A program made the translations under genes and the position numbers. From CBDFHF01 sp965247565 (GTDB taxonomy: Bacteria > Pseudomonadota > Gammaproteobacteria > Methylococcales > Methylomonadaceae), in assembly GCA_965247565.1 (NCBI GenBank), contig CBDFHF010000003.1:1364001-1428000 (forward strand): a stretch of DNA of 64,000 nt. Direction: 5' to 3'. Within the stretch, counting starts at the first letter, position 1, and each line of letters opens with the position of its first letter. The notes under the pieces were generated by a model. The model searched no databases and had not been told where the DNA came from. It saw only the letters and a program-made list of their open reading frames with translations. This document shows, in pieces, positions 53,156-62,578 of this stretch.

Positions 53156-54601
53156 CTACACATTATACGTAGATGATGCAGTTTTCCCACCGTGCCCAGT
53201 CCAATCGGTATGAAAGAACTCACCTCTGGGTTTATCTGTTCGCTCATAGGTATGTGCGCCAAAATAATCACGCTGTGCCTGTAATAAATTAGCGGGTAAA
53301 CGCTCAGTGCGATAACCGTCGTAATAAGCCAACGCAGAGGAGAACGCCGGCGTTGGGATACCTAATTCAATCCCTAAAATAACCGCTTTACGCCAGCCAG
53401 CATCCGCCTTCTTTATGGCATCAATAAAGAAATCAGCCAGTAACAGATTTTCCAGCTCTGGGTTTGCGACATAGGCTTTCTTAATGTCATTTAAAAATTG
53501 ACTGCGAATGATACAGCCACCGCGCCACATCAGTGCGATTTCTCCGTAGTTTAAAGCCAGATTGTATTCTTTGGATGCTTCGCGCATTAACCGGAAGCCT
53601 TGTGCATAAGAAATGATTTTTGAGGCATACAAGGCATCACGAATGGCAGTAATCATGGCCTGTTTGTCGCCGGAAAACGCTTTGCTTGGTTGCGGCAATA
53701 CCGCTGCGGCCTTCACCCGTTCCGATTTTAGCGCAGACAAGCAGCGGGCAAACACTGATTCTCCGATCAATGTTAGTGGAATACCCAAGTCCAAGGCATT
53801 AATACCCGTCCATTTACCGGTGCCTTTTTGTCCGGCAGTATCGAGTATTTTATCGACTAGCGGCAACCCGTCTTCGTCTTTATAGGCCAAAATGCCCGCA
53901 GTAATTTCGATCAGATAAGAACTTAATTCACCTTTATTCCATTCTGCAAAAATTGCATGCATTTCATCAGCGCTTAAACCCAAGCCTTCCGACATCAGTT
54001 GATAAGCTTCGCAGATCAGTTGCATATCACCATATTCGATACCGTTATGAACCATCTTGACATAATGACCTGCGCCGTTATCGCCAACCCATTCGCAACA
54101 AGGATCACCATCAACTTGCGCACTGATGGCCTGAAAGATGGGTTTAACTGTCGGCCATGCCGCTTTGTTACCACCGGGCATTATTGACGGGCCATTTCTG
54201 GCGCCTTCTTCACCCCCGGAAACGCCGGTACCGATATAGTTGATATTTTTTTCGCGCAGGGCAGCCGTACGGCGATTGGTGTCGGTAAACAAAGAGTTAC
54301 CGCCATCGACGATAATGTCTCCCGCCGCTAATAATGGCACCAATTTATCGATGTATTGATCAACCACTTCGCCAGCTTTAACCATCAGCATAACAATACG
54401 CGGCGTTGCCAAGCTGTCGACCAACTCTTCAAGTGAGTGAGTACCCATCACTTGAGTGCCTTTTGCTGGTCCTTCTAAAAATTCATCAACAGTACTGGTG
54501 GTACGATTGTAAACCGCGACTTTAAAACCATGATCATTCATGTTCAAGACCAGATTCTGTCCCATAACTGCTAAACCGATCAAACCAATATTTGCTTTCA
54601 T
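53156..54601 (-). CDS. gnd: 6-phosphogluconate dehydrogenase, decarboxylating
   Basis: A 481-residue Gnd making ribulose 5-phosphate, CO2 and NADPH. NADP-fold start NIGLIGLAVMGQNLVLNMNDHG is followed by YNRTTSTVDEF, GDIIVDGGNSLFTDT, GVSGGEEGARNGPSIMPGG and HNGIEYGDMQ with the catalytic Lys in HYVKMVHNG, and C-terminal DYFGAHTYERTD. It is the long (dimeric, E. coli-type) form. In a methylotroph it could serve the dissimilatory ribulose-monophosphate cycle; this is inference. Monocistronic, divergent from mltD. Confidence 0.96.
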   Translation of the reverse strand: MKANIGLIGLAVMGQNLVLNMNDHGFKVAVYNRTTSTVDEFLEGPAKGTQVMGTHSLEELVDSLATPRIVMLMVKAGEVVDQYIDKLVPLLAAGDIIVDGGNSLFTDTNRRTAALREKNINYIGTGVSGGEEGARNGPSIMPGGNKAAWPTVKPIFQAISAQVDGDPCCEWVGDNGAGHYVKMVHNGIEYGDMQLICEAYQLMSEGLGLSADEMHAIFAEWNKGELSSYLIEITAGILAYKDEDGLPLVDKILDTAGQKGTGKWTGINALDLGIPLTLIGESVFARCLSALKSERVKAAAVLPQPSKAFSGDKQAMITAIRDALYASKIISYAQGFRLMREASKEYNLALNYGEIALMWRGGCIIRSQFLNDIKKAYVANPELENLLLADFFIDAIKKADAGWRKAVILGIELGIPTPAFSSALAYYDGYRTERLPANLLQAQRDYFGAHTYERTDKPRGEFFHTDWTGHGGKTASSTYNV

Positions 54602-54873
54602 AGATACCTTATGTAAACGTCAGAATTGGCCAAATTCTATCATGTCAATAAAATTAACACATTGTAAAAACCATGCCGATTCTTGCCGGCGGCAATTGCC
54701 AAAAATCCAGCACAAACGCCTTAAGTAAAAATTATATAAATCAGCTATATAACTAATTTAGGGCTATTTTTTAGCCTACTTTTCCTTGAATACTACACGA
54801 CATCGGTTAACAATAGCCCATGAGCCTGATGAATAATAACTAATACACAGATCAACATGGAGAGAAGGACATA

Positions 54874-56472
54874 ATGAAATACTTATCCTTTCTACGTAAA
54901 CCGTTGTGGCTATCCTTAACTGTCTTGGCCGGATATACCCCGGCTATGACCGGGTCTTCCAGCGCTTATATCCCATCTGCGACTTATATGGATTTCACCA
55001 AACAACTGGAATCCGAGTCGAACGACTTTTCACTCATTCCAAGCCATTTCCCGCGACCGGCAGGATTAACCAGTGCCGTCAATTTCTGGCGTCAGGTCTT
55101 TGGTGACTGGCGTGCCCATCAGATTGCACTACATGATGATAAATACCTTGGCGTTGTTTACGATGTGGTTGAGATCACTGGTTATATTGGCGGGCGTCTA
55201 TCCGCTGAACAGCAAGCTAAAGTCAACCAACGCAAAAAGCAATTGATTGGGCAACTTAATGATCTCGAATATCGAGTCCATAAACGCATGGGCTTGACTA
55301 AAGAAGAACAGAGACTCTACACATTGATCACCAGCAATGGTGGCAAAAAAGCACTGCATGAAGCAGCGCAACGAGTCAGAATCCAACGCGGCATGAAAGA
55401 AAGCTTTCAAACAGGGCTAAAAGCCAGTAGCCGTTATGATGCATTGATGCGCGAAGTTTTTCATAAAAACACCTTGCCGGAAGAACTCGCTCACCTGCCT
55501 CATGTTGAATCCGCATTCACCACCAGCGCCCGCTCCCCGGCGGGAGCCGTTGGCGTCTGGCAATTTATGCCAGTGACTGGCAAGCGTTACTTGCGCATGG
55601 ACAAGTCCATGGATGAACGTTACGACCCCATTCTGGCAACGAGCGGTGCGGCGAAATATCTTGCTTATGCTTACGAGAGATTGGGCGACTGGGGACTTGC
55701 GATCACCTCTTATAATCACGGACTCTCCGGCATGCTGCGTGCTCGGCAAGAACACGGTAAAGACATCGTCAAGATAATCGACAAATACGACGGCGCCAGT
55801 TTTGGCTTCGCCTCCCGAAATTATTATGCGGAATTTCTTGCTGTCTGCGACATCATGGCCGATTTACCCCGGTATTTCCCTAAAACTATTGACTACCAAG
55901 CCCGTCTTCCGGTTAAGCAAGTAGCGATAGCGCAAGAATTGACTTCTGGCGAGATAGCTAGAAAATTTAGGGTAAATTACAAAAAACTAGCAGAACTAAA
56001 TCCGGCCTGGACCAAAGAAGCGGCAGATGGACAGGTTGCCTTGCCTGCAAACTCCGCAATCTGGGTTCCTGATGCGACAGCTAAAGCAGAGCCTGTTTTT
56101 GAAACACCCGAGAGAAATGAAATCGTCGCCGCCAAAGTCAATGAGACAGATGCGATTAGCTCATCAGACAGTAACACCCAGCCGCCACCTTTAGATACCC
56201 TTAAAGAATTTCCTAATGGCATATCCGGGCAGTTACAAACCGAAACCATTCGCCTAGCTGGAATTGAACAGATATTAAAAGCCGCCAAGCCAAAACGCCC
56301 CCAAAACAAAACTCACGAAGTTCATATCGTAAAAAGCGGAGATTCCCCCTATACCATCGCATCCAAATACTCTGTGCATCTGCGCGAGCTTCTGACCATC
56401 AATGATATCGATGCCGGTAGTTTAATACGTCCGGGTCAGTCTATTCTGATCCCCTCAAAAACTAATAGTTAA
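54874..56472 (+). CDS. mltD: Membrane-bound lytic transglycosylase, MltD-like, with LysM
   Basis: A 532-residue periplasmic murein hydrolase. A hydrophobic N-terminal signal lies at about 10-28, without a clear lipobox Cys. The SLT domain (about 195-320) shows HLPHVESAFTTSARSPAGA (catalytic Glu in HVESAF), GVWQFMPVTGKRY, and ITSYNHG. A first LysM-like segment (RKFRVNYKKLAELNPAW, about 365-410) is followed by a linker and a clear C-terminal LysM (485-529, HIVKSGDSPYTIASKYSV). RBS GAGAGAAGGA precedes the ATG. Cell-wall remodelling is the expected role. Confidence 0.9.
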   Translation: MKYLSFLRKPLWLSLTVLAGYTPAMTGSSSAYIPSATYMDFTKQLESESNDFSLIPSHFPRPAGLTSAVNFWRQVFGDWRAHQIALHDDKYLGVVYDVVEITGYIGGRLSAEQQAKVNQRKKQLIGQLNDLEYRVHKRMGLTKEEQRLYTLITSNGGKKALHEAAQRVRIQRGMKESFQTGLKASSRYDALMREVFHKNTLPEELAHLPHVESAFTTSARSPAGAVGVWQFMPVTGKRYLRMDKSMDERYDPILATSGAAKYLAYAYERLGDWGLAITSYNHGLSGMLRARQEHGKDIVKIIDKYDGASFGFASRNYYAEFLAVCDIMADLPRYFPKTIDYQARLPVKQVAIAQELTSGEIARKFRVNYKKLAELNPAWTKEAADGQVALPANSAIWVPDATAKAEPVFETPERNEIVAAKVNETDAISSSDSNTQPPPLDTLKEFPNGISGQLQTETIRLAGIEQILKAAKPKRPQNKTHEVHIVKSGDSPYTIASKYSVHLRELLTINDIDAGSLIRPGQSILIPSKTNS

Positions 56473-56528
56473 AACCGCTTTGATTTAAAGGACGGGATAC
56501 AAATCCCGTCCCACTCAATCTTAAACAG

Positions 56529-57230
56529 CTAGCAAGTCGGGCAATAAGTCAAAGAAGCGCTACCGTCTTCAAAATTATTATTCTGGATATAATAGAAATG
56601 AAGGGTAAGTTGACTGCCCGCCTGGATAGCTCCAACTATCTGACTGGTTCCCCAGCCGTAAAAAGTCTGAGTACCAAGATACGAATCGTTTTTACCCACA
56701 GTACCCCAACTTTAGGCGGTTGAGGTAATCTTGTCATAGTTCAGCGCACTTTCAATAGGATGGCCAGCAATCGGGCCGGTAATCCAATTTAGAGAAACAT
56801 TGAACAACGGACTACCAGTCGGGACTGCGACCAAAGATAATGACCACGCCGTGCGAGTCGTGCCGGGCACGACCGCTGGCCCGGATAGTGCGTAAATATG
56901 ACCTCTGCCATCTTTATATTTACCTGAGACAAAATTGTTGGTTATTAAAGTCGGCGCAGCGGTGATTAACGCCGGCTTATCTAACAGCACGCCGGTGTTG
57001 CTGACCGTAAAATCAATCGTGACATTCTGGTAAGTCACCTTGCCATTCACATCAACCACCGGCACCCGCTGCACCGAAATACGATTGTTGGAACCAGTAA
57101 TAACGGACGATTCGAAAAAGCTGGTTGGCGTTGTTGCAGCGCTAGCGCTCATAACAGCGGTGGACATCAGTGTGGCAACCAAACTTTTAGCAAACGGGTT
57201 TAGTGCCTTGTTTGTCAATAATTGTTTCAT
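56529..57230 (-). pseudogene. Secreted protein gene interrupted by one in-frame TAA
   Basis: ATG 57230 starts a signal-peptide protein (MKQLLTNKALNPFAKS..MSASAATTPTSFF) of 172 codons that stops at TAA 56714-56712. Directly after the stop the same frame stays open for 60 sense codons to TAG 56531-56529, reading protein-like sequence such as SWGTVGKND, YGWGTSQIVGAI and FEDGSASLTYCPTC. The gene therefore seems to be one 233-codon frame with a nonsense codon at 173. It could be a decayed gene, a sequence error or, less likely, stop readthrough. I do not recognise a family; the body is rich in beta-strand-type residues (VPVVDVNGKVTYQNVTIDF). A structured leader precedes it at 57314-57385. The frame is also open upstream to 57317, but ATG 57230 fits the signal peptide. 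Confidence 0.6.
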
Positions 57231-57313
57231 GCTTCTATCCTTGACCAAAGAGGTCGATTGAAAATGACAACCGACGTCATGCAATACCAAATAATTTGAC
57301 GCGCCGAATATTT

Positions 57314-57385
57314 GCAATCCGGCCGACTTGAATAAGTCCCGTGACTTTCCGGCCCGGCCTCACAACCGGTGTGGCGGGTTGGATT
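57314..57385 (-). promoter_or_regulatory. Divergent GEMM/c-di-GMP-I riboswitch-like leader
   Basis: On the minus strand, 85 nt before ATG 57230, a three-way junction can be drawn: P1 AATCC/GGATT closes the element; P2 pairs CCCGCC-ACA with TGT-GA-GGCCGGG; P3 is GACTT-ATTC-AAGTC. The strand between P2 and P3 reads CCGGAAAGTCACGGGAC, resembling the GEMM core ACGCAAAGCCACGGGTC, and the 3' end GCCGGATTGC resembles GCCGGGTTGCC. P1 is not in the usual register and the P2 GNRA loop is replaced, so this is a diverged or decaying relative, or a look-alike. c-di-GMP riboswitches often control extracellular-protein genes, which fits the downstream gene. Confidence 0.4.
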
Positions 57386-57537
57386 TTATACCCAAAATCG
57401 CTTTTTCTACATCAAAAAATCAGTGGCTTCAGAATGGAAAGTTGGCGCTTCTTAAATTCTCTGACGTTACTGGTGTTTTTGCCCATTTATCCAACGTTGA
57501 GATAACCAGTTTTGGCCTTGTGACGGATCGCTTAAGT

Positions 57538-57543
57538 TATAAT
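57538..57543 (+). promoter_or_regulatory. Perfect -10 element (TATAAT) before the NDH-2 gene
   Basis: TATAAT lies 37 bp before ATG 57581. No good -35 is found at 16-18 bp; TTGTGA (57518-57523) is too close. If used, the start would be near 57550. Inference from consensus. Confidence 0.35.
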
Positions 57544-57580
57544 GTCCCTCATAATAATAAGGCGTAAAAAAGGGGGAAGG

Positions 57581-58888
57581 ATGAGTGAACAAAATACCGA
57601 TAAACACAAAGTTGTCATTGTTGGTGGTGGTGCGGCGGGGCTTGAGTTAGCAACCAGCCTGGGATGTAAATTAGGCAAATCCGGCAAAGCTGAAATTACT
57701 TTGATAGATGCAACGGCGACCCATATCTGGAAGCCGCTTTTACACGAAGTTGCGGCCGGAACGCTGGATGAATCGGAACAGGTTGAATATCTGGCTCAAG
57801 CGCATCGCAGTCATTTTCGATTCAGACTCGGCAAAATGGACGGCTTGAATCGTCAAAATAAAGAAATCTACGTCAGTGCCACTTACAACGACAGCGGCGA
57901 AGAGCTAATCCCCCGACGCACCTTTAAATATGACACCTTGGTCATGGCAGTGGGTAGCGTCAGCAACAGCTTTAATATTCAGGGTGTCGAGGAACATTGC
58001 ATGTTTTTGGATACTACCTCGGAAGCATTCAAATTTCAGAAACAATTATTTGAAGCTTATTTAAAAAAATATATCGGCAAAGACATTACCCAGGTTAAAC
58101 CGTTATCGATTGCTATTGTCGGCGCTGGCGCTACCGGTGTTGAGTTGGCTGCTCAGTTGCATGAGGTGACTCATGTGTTGGCCATGTACGGTCTGCAAGA
58201 AAACAGCGACGTGAAGATCACCATTATAGAAGCCGCAACTAAATTGTTGCCGGCTCTGCCTGATCGACTGGCTTTGGCGACACAGCAGCAACTGGTTAAA
58301 CTGGGCATTGATCTCAAATTAGGTAGGCGTGTTATCGAGGTCACTAAAGAAGGCATTCGCACTCATGACGGGGAATTGATAGCAGCCGACTTAAAAGTAT
58401 GGGCAGCGGGTATAAAAGCCCCGGAATGGATGCAAGCCTTAGATGGATTGGAAACCAACCGTCTAAATCAGTTAGTCGTTGATGACACTTTAAAAACCAG
58501 CGACGACGACATTTTTGCCATGGGCGATTGTGCTGCCTGTTTGTGGACGGGACATGAAGCGAATGTTCCACCTAGAGCCCAAGCTGCCCACCAACAAGCA
58601 ACTGCCGTGTGCAAATCGATTGTCAATCGCCTAAAAGGCGGTAAATTGGTCAAGTTCGTTTATTATGACTACGGTTCATTGGTATCCATGGGTAAATATT
58701 CCACCGTCGGTAATCTGATGGGTAATTTAATGGGTACAGTGAGTATCGGCGGTTTTATTGCCAAAATGGTTTATTTATCGCTGTACAAAATGCATCAAGT
58801 GGCTATTCATGGTTATTTTAGAACTGCGATGTTAACGCTTTCTAATCTCTTCAGGCGTAGTGTTTACCAAAAAATTAAAATGCACTAG
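57581..58888 (+). CDS. ndh: Type II NADH dehydrogenase (NDH-2)
   Basis: A non-proton-pumping NADH:quinone oxidoreductase, peripheral inner-membrane flavoprotein. ATG 57581 is preferred over 57542: AGGGGGAAGG lies directly before it and the protein starts MSEQNTDKHKVVIVGGG. The FAD motif is VVIVGGGAAGLELATSLG, a second Rossmann block GAGATGVELAAQLHEV binds NAD(P)H, and GDCAACLW marks the C-terminal FAD region. The amphipathic C terminus (MHQVAIHGYFRTAMLTLSN) suits membrane binding. Length about 435, near E. coli Ndh (434). It passes electrons to quinone without proton transfer. Confidence 0.93.
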   Translation: MSEQNTDKHKVVIVGGGAAGLELATSLGCKLGKSGKAEITLIDATATHIWKPLLHEVAAGTLDESEQVEYLAQAHRSHFRFRLGKMDGLNRQNKEIYVSATYNDSGEELIPRRTFKYDTLVMAVGSVSNSFNIQGVEEHCMFLDTTSEAFKFQKQLFEAYLKKYIGKDITQVKPLSIAIVGAGATGVELAAQLHEVTHVLAMYGLQENSDVKITIIEAATKLLPALPDRLALATQQQLVKLGIDLKLGRRVIEVTKEGIRTHDGELIAADLKVWAAGIKAPEWMQALDGLETNRLNQLVVDDTLKTSDDDIFAMGDCAACLWTGHEANVPPRAQAAHQQATAVCKSIVNRLKGGKLVKFVYYDYGSLVSMGKYSTVGNLMGNLMGTVSIGGFIAKMVYLSLYKMHQVAIHGYFRTAMLTLSNLFRRSVYQKIKMH

Positions 58889-58918
58889 CCCTTTTTTAAT
58901 ATCACTAAAAACAACAAC

Positions 58919-59452
58919 ATGTTTGAAATTGAATACGAGTTTCGCGAAGAAGATTTAATTCATTTTAATGAAGTACAATTCATGAGGAATGAGGAAATCC
59001 AACACAACATAAAAAAGAACCGTTGGGTTGTGCCCGGCATTATGGCCTTGATTGGTTCCTTTTATTATTTCTACTACGGCGATAAAACATCCGCTGCTTA
59101 CATTCTAGTGGTTGCTGTTCTCTGGGCCATTTTATCGCCCAAAATTATCATGCTAGATTTGCGCAGACAGATCTTGAAGAATTACACCTATAAAGAAAAG
59201 AACAATATGTTTGGTACCTACACCTTAACTATTGACCCAGCTAACCCAAAATACTTGTTGGAAAAATCACCCAGTGGCAAAAACAAAATGGCCTGGGATG
59301 AGTTGGTTAGAGTGGAATATGGCAAGCGTTATGTTTATATCTACATTAGCTTAAACACAGCGCTGGTTATACCGGTTGATGCGGTTAAAAAAGGCAATCT
59401 GGAACAGTTTGCAGAACAAGCGGAAAAAATGATTGAGCGAGCGGCGGCGTGA
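58919..59452 (+). CDS. YcxB-like membrane protein
   Basis: A 177-residue protein with a soluble N-terminal part (1-38, IEYEFREEDLIHFNEVQF), two close membrane helices (about 39-58 and 61-78) and a C-terminal domain with GTYTLTID, a Trp-Asp (AWDELVRVEYGKRY) and TALVIPVDAV, the pattern of the YcxB family. Function is unknown. It follows ndh after 30 bp on the same strand and could be cotranscribed. Confidence 0.8.
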   Translation: MFEIEYEFREEDLIHFNEVQFMRNEEIQHNIKKNRWVVPGIMALIGSFYYFYYGDKTSAAYILVVAVLWAILSPKIIMLDLRRQILKNYTYKEKNNMFGTYTLTIDPANPKYLLEKSPSGKNKMAWDELVRVEYGKRYVYIYISLNTALVIPVDAVKKGNLEQFAEQAEKMIERAAA

Positions 59453-59504
59453 GTAAAATCGGGTGTCTATTGCTAACCATTCAATTCTGTTGCACAACAA
59501 ATAA

Positions 59505-61394
59505 ATGCTGAACTTTAAAAATATTGCCCTGCGCCGCGGGGTAAGAGTGCTGTTCGATCAGGCTTCTTTTACTATCCATAAAGGCCAGAAGGTCGGATTT
59601 ACTGGGGCTAATGGCGCAGGTAAATCCAGCTTGTTTGCTATGGTCAGGGGCGAATTACATCCTGATGAAGGCGATTTTTCCATGCCGCCGGGCTTAGAAA
59701 TCGCCCATGTTGCTCAAGAAACACCCGCTGCCAGTTGCTCGGCCATTGATTATGTCATAGATGGCGATCAAGAATTAAGACGTCTGCAACAACAATTGGC
59801 CGCAGCTGAACACGCCGAAGACGGCTTAAAGCAAGCCGAATTGCATGCCACATTGGACACCATCGGCGGTTATACTGCACAAGCCAGAGCTTCTCGGTTA
59901 ATGAACGGTTTGGGCTTCCGCCCAGAGCAGGAGCAAAACAGTGTCAGCTCTTTCTCGGGCGGTTGGCGAATGCGGCTTAATCTTGCTCAAGCCCTAATGT
60001 GCCGGTCCGACGTATTGTTATTGGATGAGCCGACCAATCATTTAGATCTGGATGCAGTAATCTGGTTGCAAGACTGGCTATGTAAATATCCTGGCACATT
60101 GATGTTGATCTCTCATGATCGGGATTTTCTCGATACTATCACCGATCACATCGTGCATATCGAACAAAATAAAGCTGAAATTTACACCGGTAATTATTCC
60201 GCATTTGAACGGATGCGCGCCGAAAAGCTGGCGCAGCAACAAGCCGCTTACCAAAAGCAGCAGCGTGAAATTGCCCACATTCAAAGCTTTGTAGACCGAT
60301 TTAAAGCCCAGGCCACCAAGGCCAGACAAGCGCAAAGCCGTATTAAAGCCTTGGAACGCATGGAATTAATTGCCATGGCGCATGTCGATTCGCCGTTTGA
60401 CTTCAGCTTTCCAACACCGCAGAAAATGCCCAATCCTTTATTGGGTCTGGAAAAGTGTGATATTGGCTATAACGCCACCACCGTACTTAAACAGGCGAGT
60501 TTGTCTATATCACCCGGTGATCGTATCGGTCTATTGGGGCCGAATGGGGCCGGAAAATCCAGTTTAATTAAAGTGCTAGCCGGCGAAATGCAACCTTTAA
60601 CCGGCAATCGGAGTACCGCAGAAGCCTTAAAAATTGGTTATTTTGCTCAGCATCAGCTTGAACAACTTCGGCTCGATGAAAGCCCGTTGTGGCATTTGCA
60701 ACAACTGGATAAGCAAGCCACAGAAAAAGACTTGCGAAACTTCTTGGGTGGTTTTGATTTTCGCGGCGATAAAGTGCTGGAAGCGGTTAAACCGTTTTCT
60801 GGTGGCGAAAAAGCCCGTCTGGTATTAGCCATCTTGGTATATCAAAATCCTAATTTACTATTGCTTGATGAGCCGACCAACCATCTGGATTTAGAAATGC
60901 GCCACGCATTAAGCGTTGCGTTACAGGATTTTCAAGGCGCTATGATAGTGGTATCGCACGATCGACATTTGCTTCGCTCTGTTACCGATCAGTTATTACT
61001 GGTAGCCGATGGCAAAGTGCAAACTTTTGATGGTGATCTTGAAGACTATCGGCAATGGCTGGCAGATCAGAAGAAAACTGACGATAAAAATGCTAGCGAC
61101 GAAGTGACTACCGCTACAGTATCGAAGAAAGACCAAAGAAAACTGGAGGCAGAACGCAGACAGCGACACAAACCTTTGTTTGATGCTCTCAAAAAAGCCG
61201 AAACAGCTGTTGAAAAATATCACCAGGAACAACGCCAATTGGAACAACAATTAGCCAATCCTGACATTTACGCGGAATCTGCAAAAAGCCAATTGAAAAT
61301 TTTAATGGATCGCAAAGTTACAGTCGATAAAGCACTCGCCGAAGCTGAAACCGCCTGGATGGAAGCAGAGGAAGCACTGGAACTGGCTCAGTAA
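59505..61394 (+). CDS. yheS: ABC-F family ATPase, YheS-like
   Basis: A 629-residue soluble protein with two ABC domains and no membrane segment. Domain 1: Walker A FTGANGAGKSSLFA, signature FSGGWRMRLNLAQAL, Walker B LLLDEPTNHLDLDAVIW. Domain 2: LLGPNGAGKSSLIKVL, FSGGEKARLVLAIL, LLLDEPTNHLDLEMRHA. The inter-domain linker (about 240-290) is basic and coiled, and the C-terminal ~110 residues form a coiled coil, as in YheS (637). ABC-F factors act on translating ribosomes at the E site. The start ATG 59505 has a weak RBS. Confidence 0.92.
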   Translation: MLNFKNIALRRGVRVLFDQASFTIHKGQKVGFTGANGAGKSSLFAMVRGELHPDEGDFSMPPGLEIAHVAQETPAASCSAIDYVIDGDQELRRLQQQLAAAEHAEDGLKQAELHATLDTIGGYTAQARASRLMNGLGFRPEQEQNSVSSFSGGWRMRLNLAQALMCRSDVLLLDEPTNHLDLDAVIWLQDWLCKYPGTLMLISHDRDFLDTITDHIVHIEQNKAEIYTGNYSAFERMRAEKLAQQQAAYQKQQREIAHIQSFVDRFKAQATKARQAQSRIKALERMELIAMAHVDSPFDFSFPTPQKMPNPLLGLEKCDIGYNATTVLKQASLSISPGDRIGLLGPNGAGKSSLIKVLAGEMQPLTGNRSTAEALKIGYFAQHQLEQLRLDESPLWHLQQLDKQATEKDLRNFLGGFDFRGDKVLEAVKPFSGGEKARLVLAILVYQNPNLLLLDEPTNHLDLEMRHALSVALQDFQGAMIVVSHDRHLLRSVTDQLLLVADGKVQTFDGDLEDYRQWLADQKKTDDKNASDEVTTATVSKKDQRKLEAERRQRHKPLFDALKKAETAVEKYHQEQRQLEQQLANPDIYAESAKSQLKILMDRKVTVDKALAEAETAWMEAEEALELAQ

Positions 61395-61556
61395 TCCTGG
61401 AAAACACAATTGAGCCTAAGATTAAAACCGATTCACAAGATTGCATGATTTTTTCACAACATTCAGTTGGAATACCAGCTGTAATATGACTTTTACAATG
61501 TTTATGGATGTGAATCTGTGGCTAACTGAGGTTTTTGTCGATATTGGGAGTAATCT

Positions 61557-62069
61557 ATGTTTGACATCATTACACTGATTTTTAATATTTGTTTGTTCAA
61601 AAAAGCGCCACAGGATTTACCGTATTCTGTGCTGTTATTAAAGCTGCTGATTTTGATTGATCTGCTCATTAGCTTTTTAATGTTTAGCATCGAGGTGGGA
61701 TTTTTTAAAGCTTTTTTACAAGCGCTGGTTGGTGTGTTTCTGGTACTGGCAAGTGCTTGGTTAACAGTAACCATCGCCAAAAAACCGCAACGTTTTTGCC
61801 AAGCGGCCAGCGCATTAGTGGGTGCAGATGCGCTGATCAGTTTTTTTGCATTGCCGGGTATGGCGACGATGATGACCGGATACAGCTCGGATTTGGCATT
61901 TTGGGTAATGACTGCCCTAATGATTTGGCATTGGTTAGTAACTGGGCATATTATTCGTCATGTTCTGGAGCAAACCTTAGCATTTGGTCTAGGTTTGGGG
62001 GTTTTGTACATATTGACTACTTATCAGGTAATGGCTTTATTATTTCCTGAATTAAGCGGCGCTAATTAG
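61557..62069 (+). CDS. Integral membrane protein, unknown function
   Basis: A 170-residue hydrophobic protein with four membrane segments (about 25-45, 47-70, 84-103, 111-155) and very few charged residues. It resembles small YIP1-like or YckC-like proteins only in character; no family signature was recognised. RBS GGGAG lies before ATG 61557. The stop is 10 bp from the uspA start, which suggests cotranscription. Confidence 0.75.
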   Translation: MFDIITLIFNICLFKKAPQDLPYSVLLLKLLILIDLLISFLMFSIEVGFFKAFLQALVGVFLVLASAWLTVTIAKKPQRFCQAASALVGADALISFFALPGMATMMTGYSSDLAFWVMTALMIWHWLVTGHIIRHVLEQTLAFGLGLGVLYILTTYQVMALLFPELSGAN

Positions 62070-62079
62070 GAGCATGATC

Positions 62080-62523
62080 ATGAGTAATTATAAACACATT
62101 TTATTAGCAGCAGACTTCTCAAAGCACGGCGCAGCCGTTGCAGACAGAGCCAAAGACTTGGCGGTTAAATTTCAGGCAAAGCTGAGCATCGTTCATATCG
62201 TTGAAAACGTTATGATTGCTGACATGAGTTTTGAGCCATCAATTGCTTACGATTTTGACTTAACTGCGGAACTAATGGCCTCAGCTAAAAAGAGCTTAGA
62301 CCAACAGGCCGAGCAACTGAATATCCCCGAAAGCAATAGATGGGTAGAAATAGGGAGCCCTAAAATGGAGATTGTAAGAGTTGCCGAAGAAAACCAGGCC
62401 GACTTAATTGTGCTGGGCTCGCATGGCCGGCATGGCTTGGCATTATTATTAGGATCAACCGCAAACGGGGTGCTACACCACGCTAAATGTGATGTGTTGG
62501 CAGTTCGTTTGCAAGATGATTAG
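62080..62523 (+). CDS. uspA: Universal stress protein UspA
   Basis: A 147-residue UspA-fold protein. ATG 62080 is preferred because AGGAG (62068-62072) is 7 nt before it; the ATG at 62074 is too close. The sequence starts MSNYKHILLAADFSKHGAA, and ends with the nucleotide-binding G-x2-G-x9-G-S type region LIVLGSHGRHGLALLLGSTA followed by VLAVRL. UspA proteins respond to starvation and respiratory stress. It precedes the CSD/TM2 gene by 55 bp. Confidence 0.94.
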   Translation: MSNYKHILLAADFSKHGAAVADRAKDLAVKFQAKLSIVHIVENVMIADMSFEPSIAYDFDLTAELMASAKKSLDQQAEQLNIPESNRWVEIGSPKMEIVRVAEENQADLIVLGSHGRHGLALLLGSTANGVLHHAKCDVLAVRLQDD

Positions 62524-62578
62524 ACACAAAAATAGAATCAAAAAGTGTCTTTAGTTATTACTTGAGGATAAGCGAACT

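Noticed and set aside
56712..56714. Selenocysteine or pyrrolysine recoding at the in-frame stop
   Set aside because: The codon is TAA, not TGA or TAG, so known recoding does not apply.
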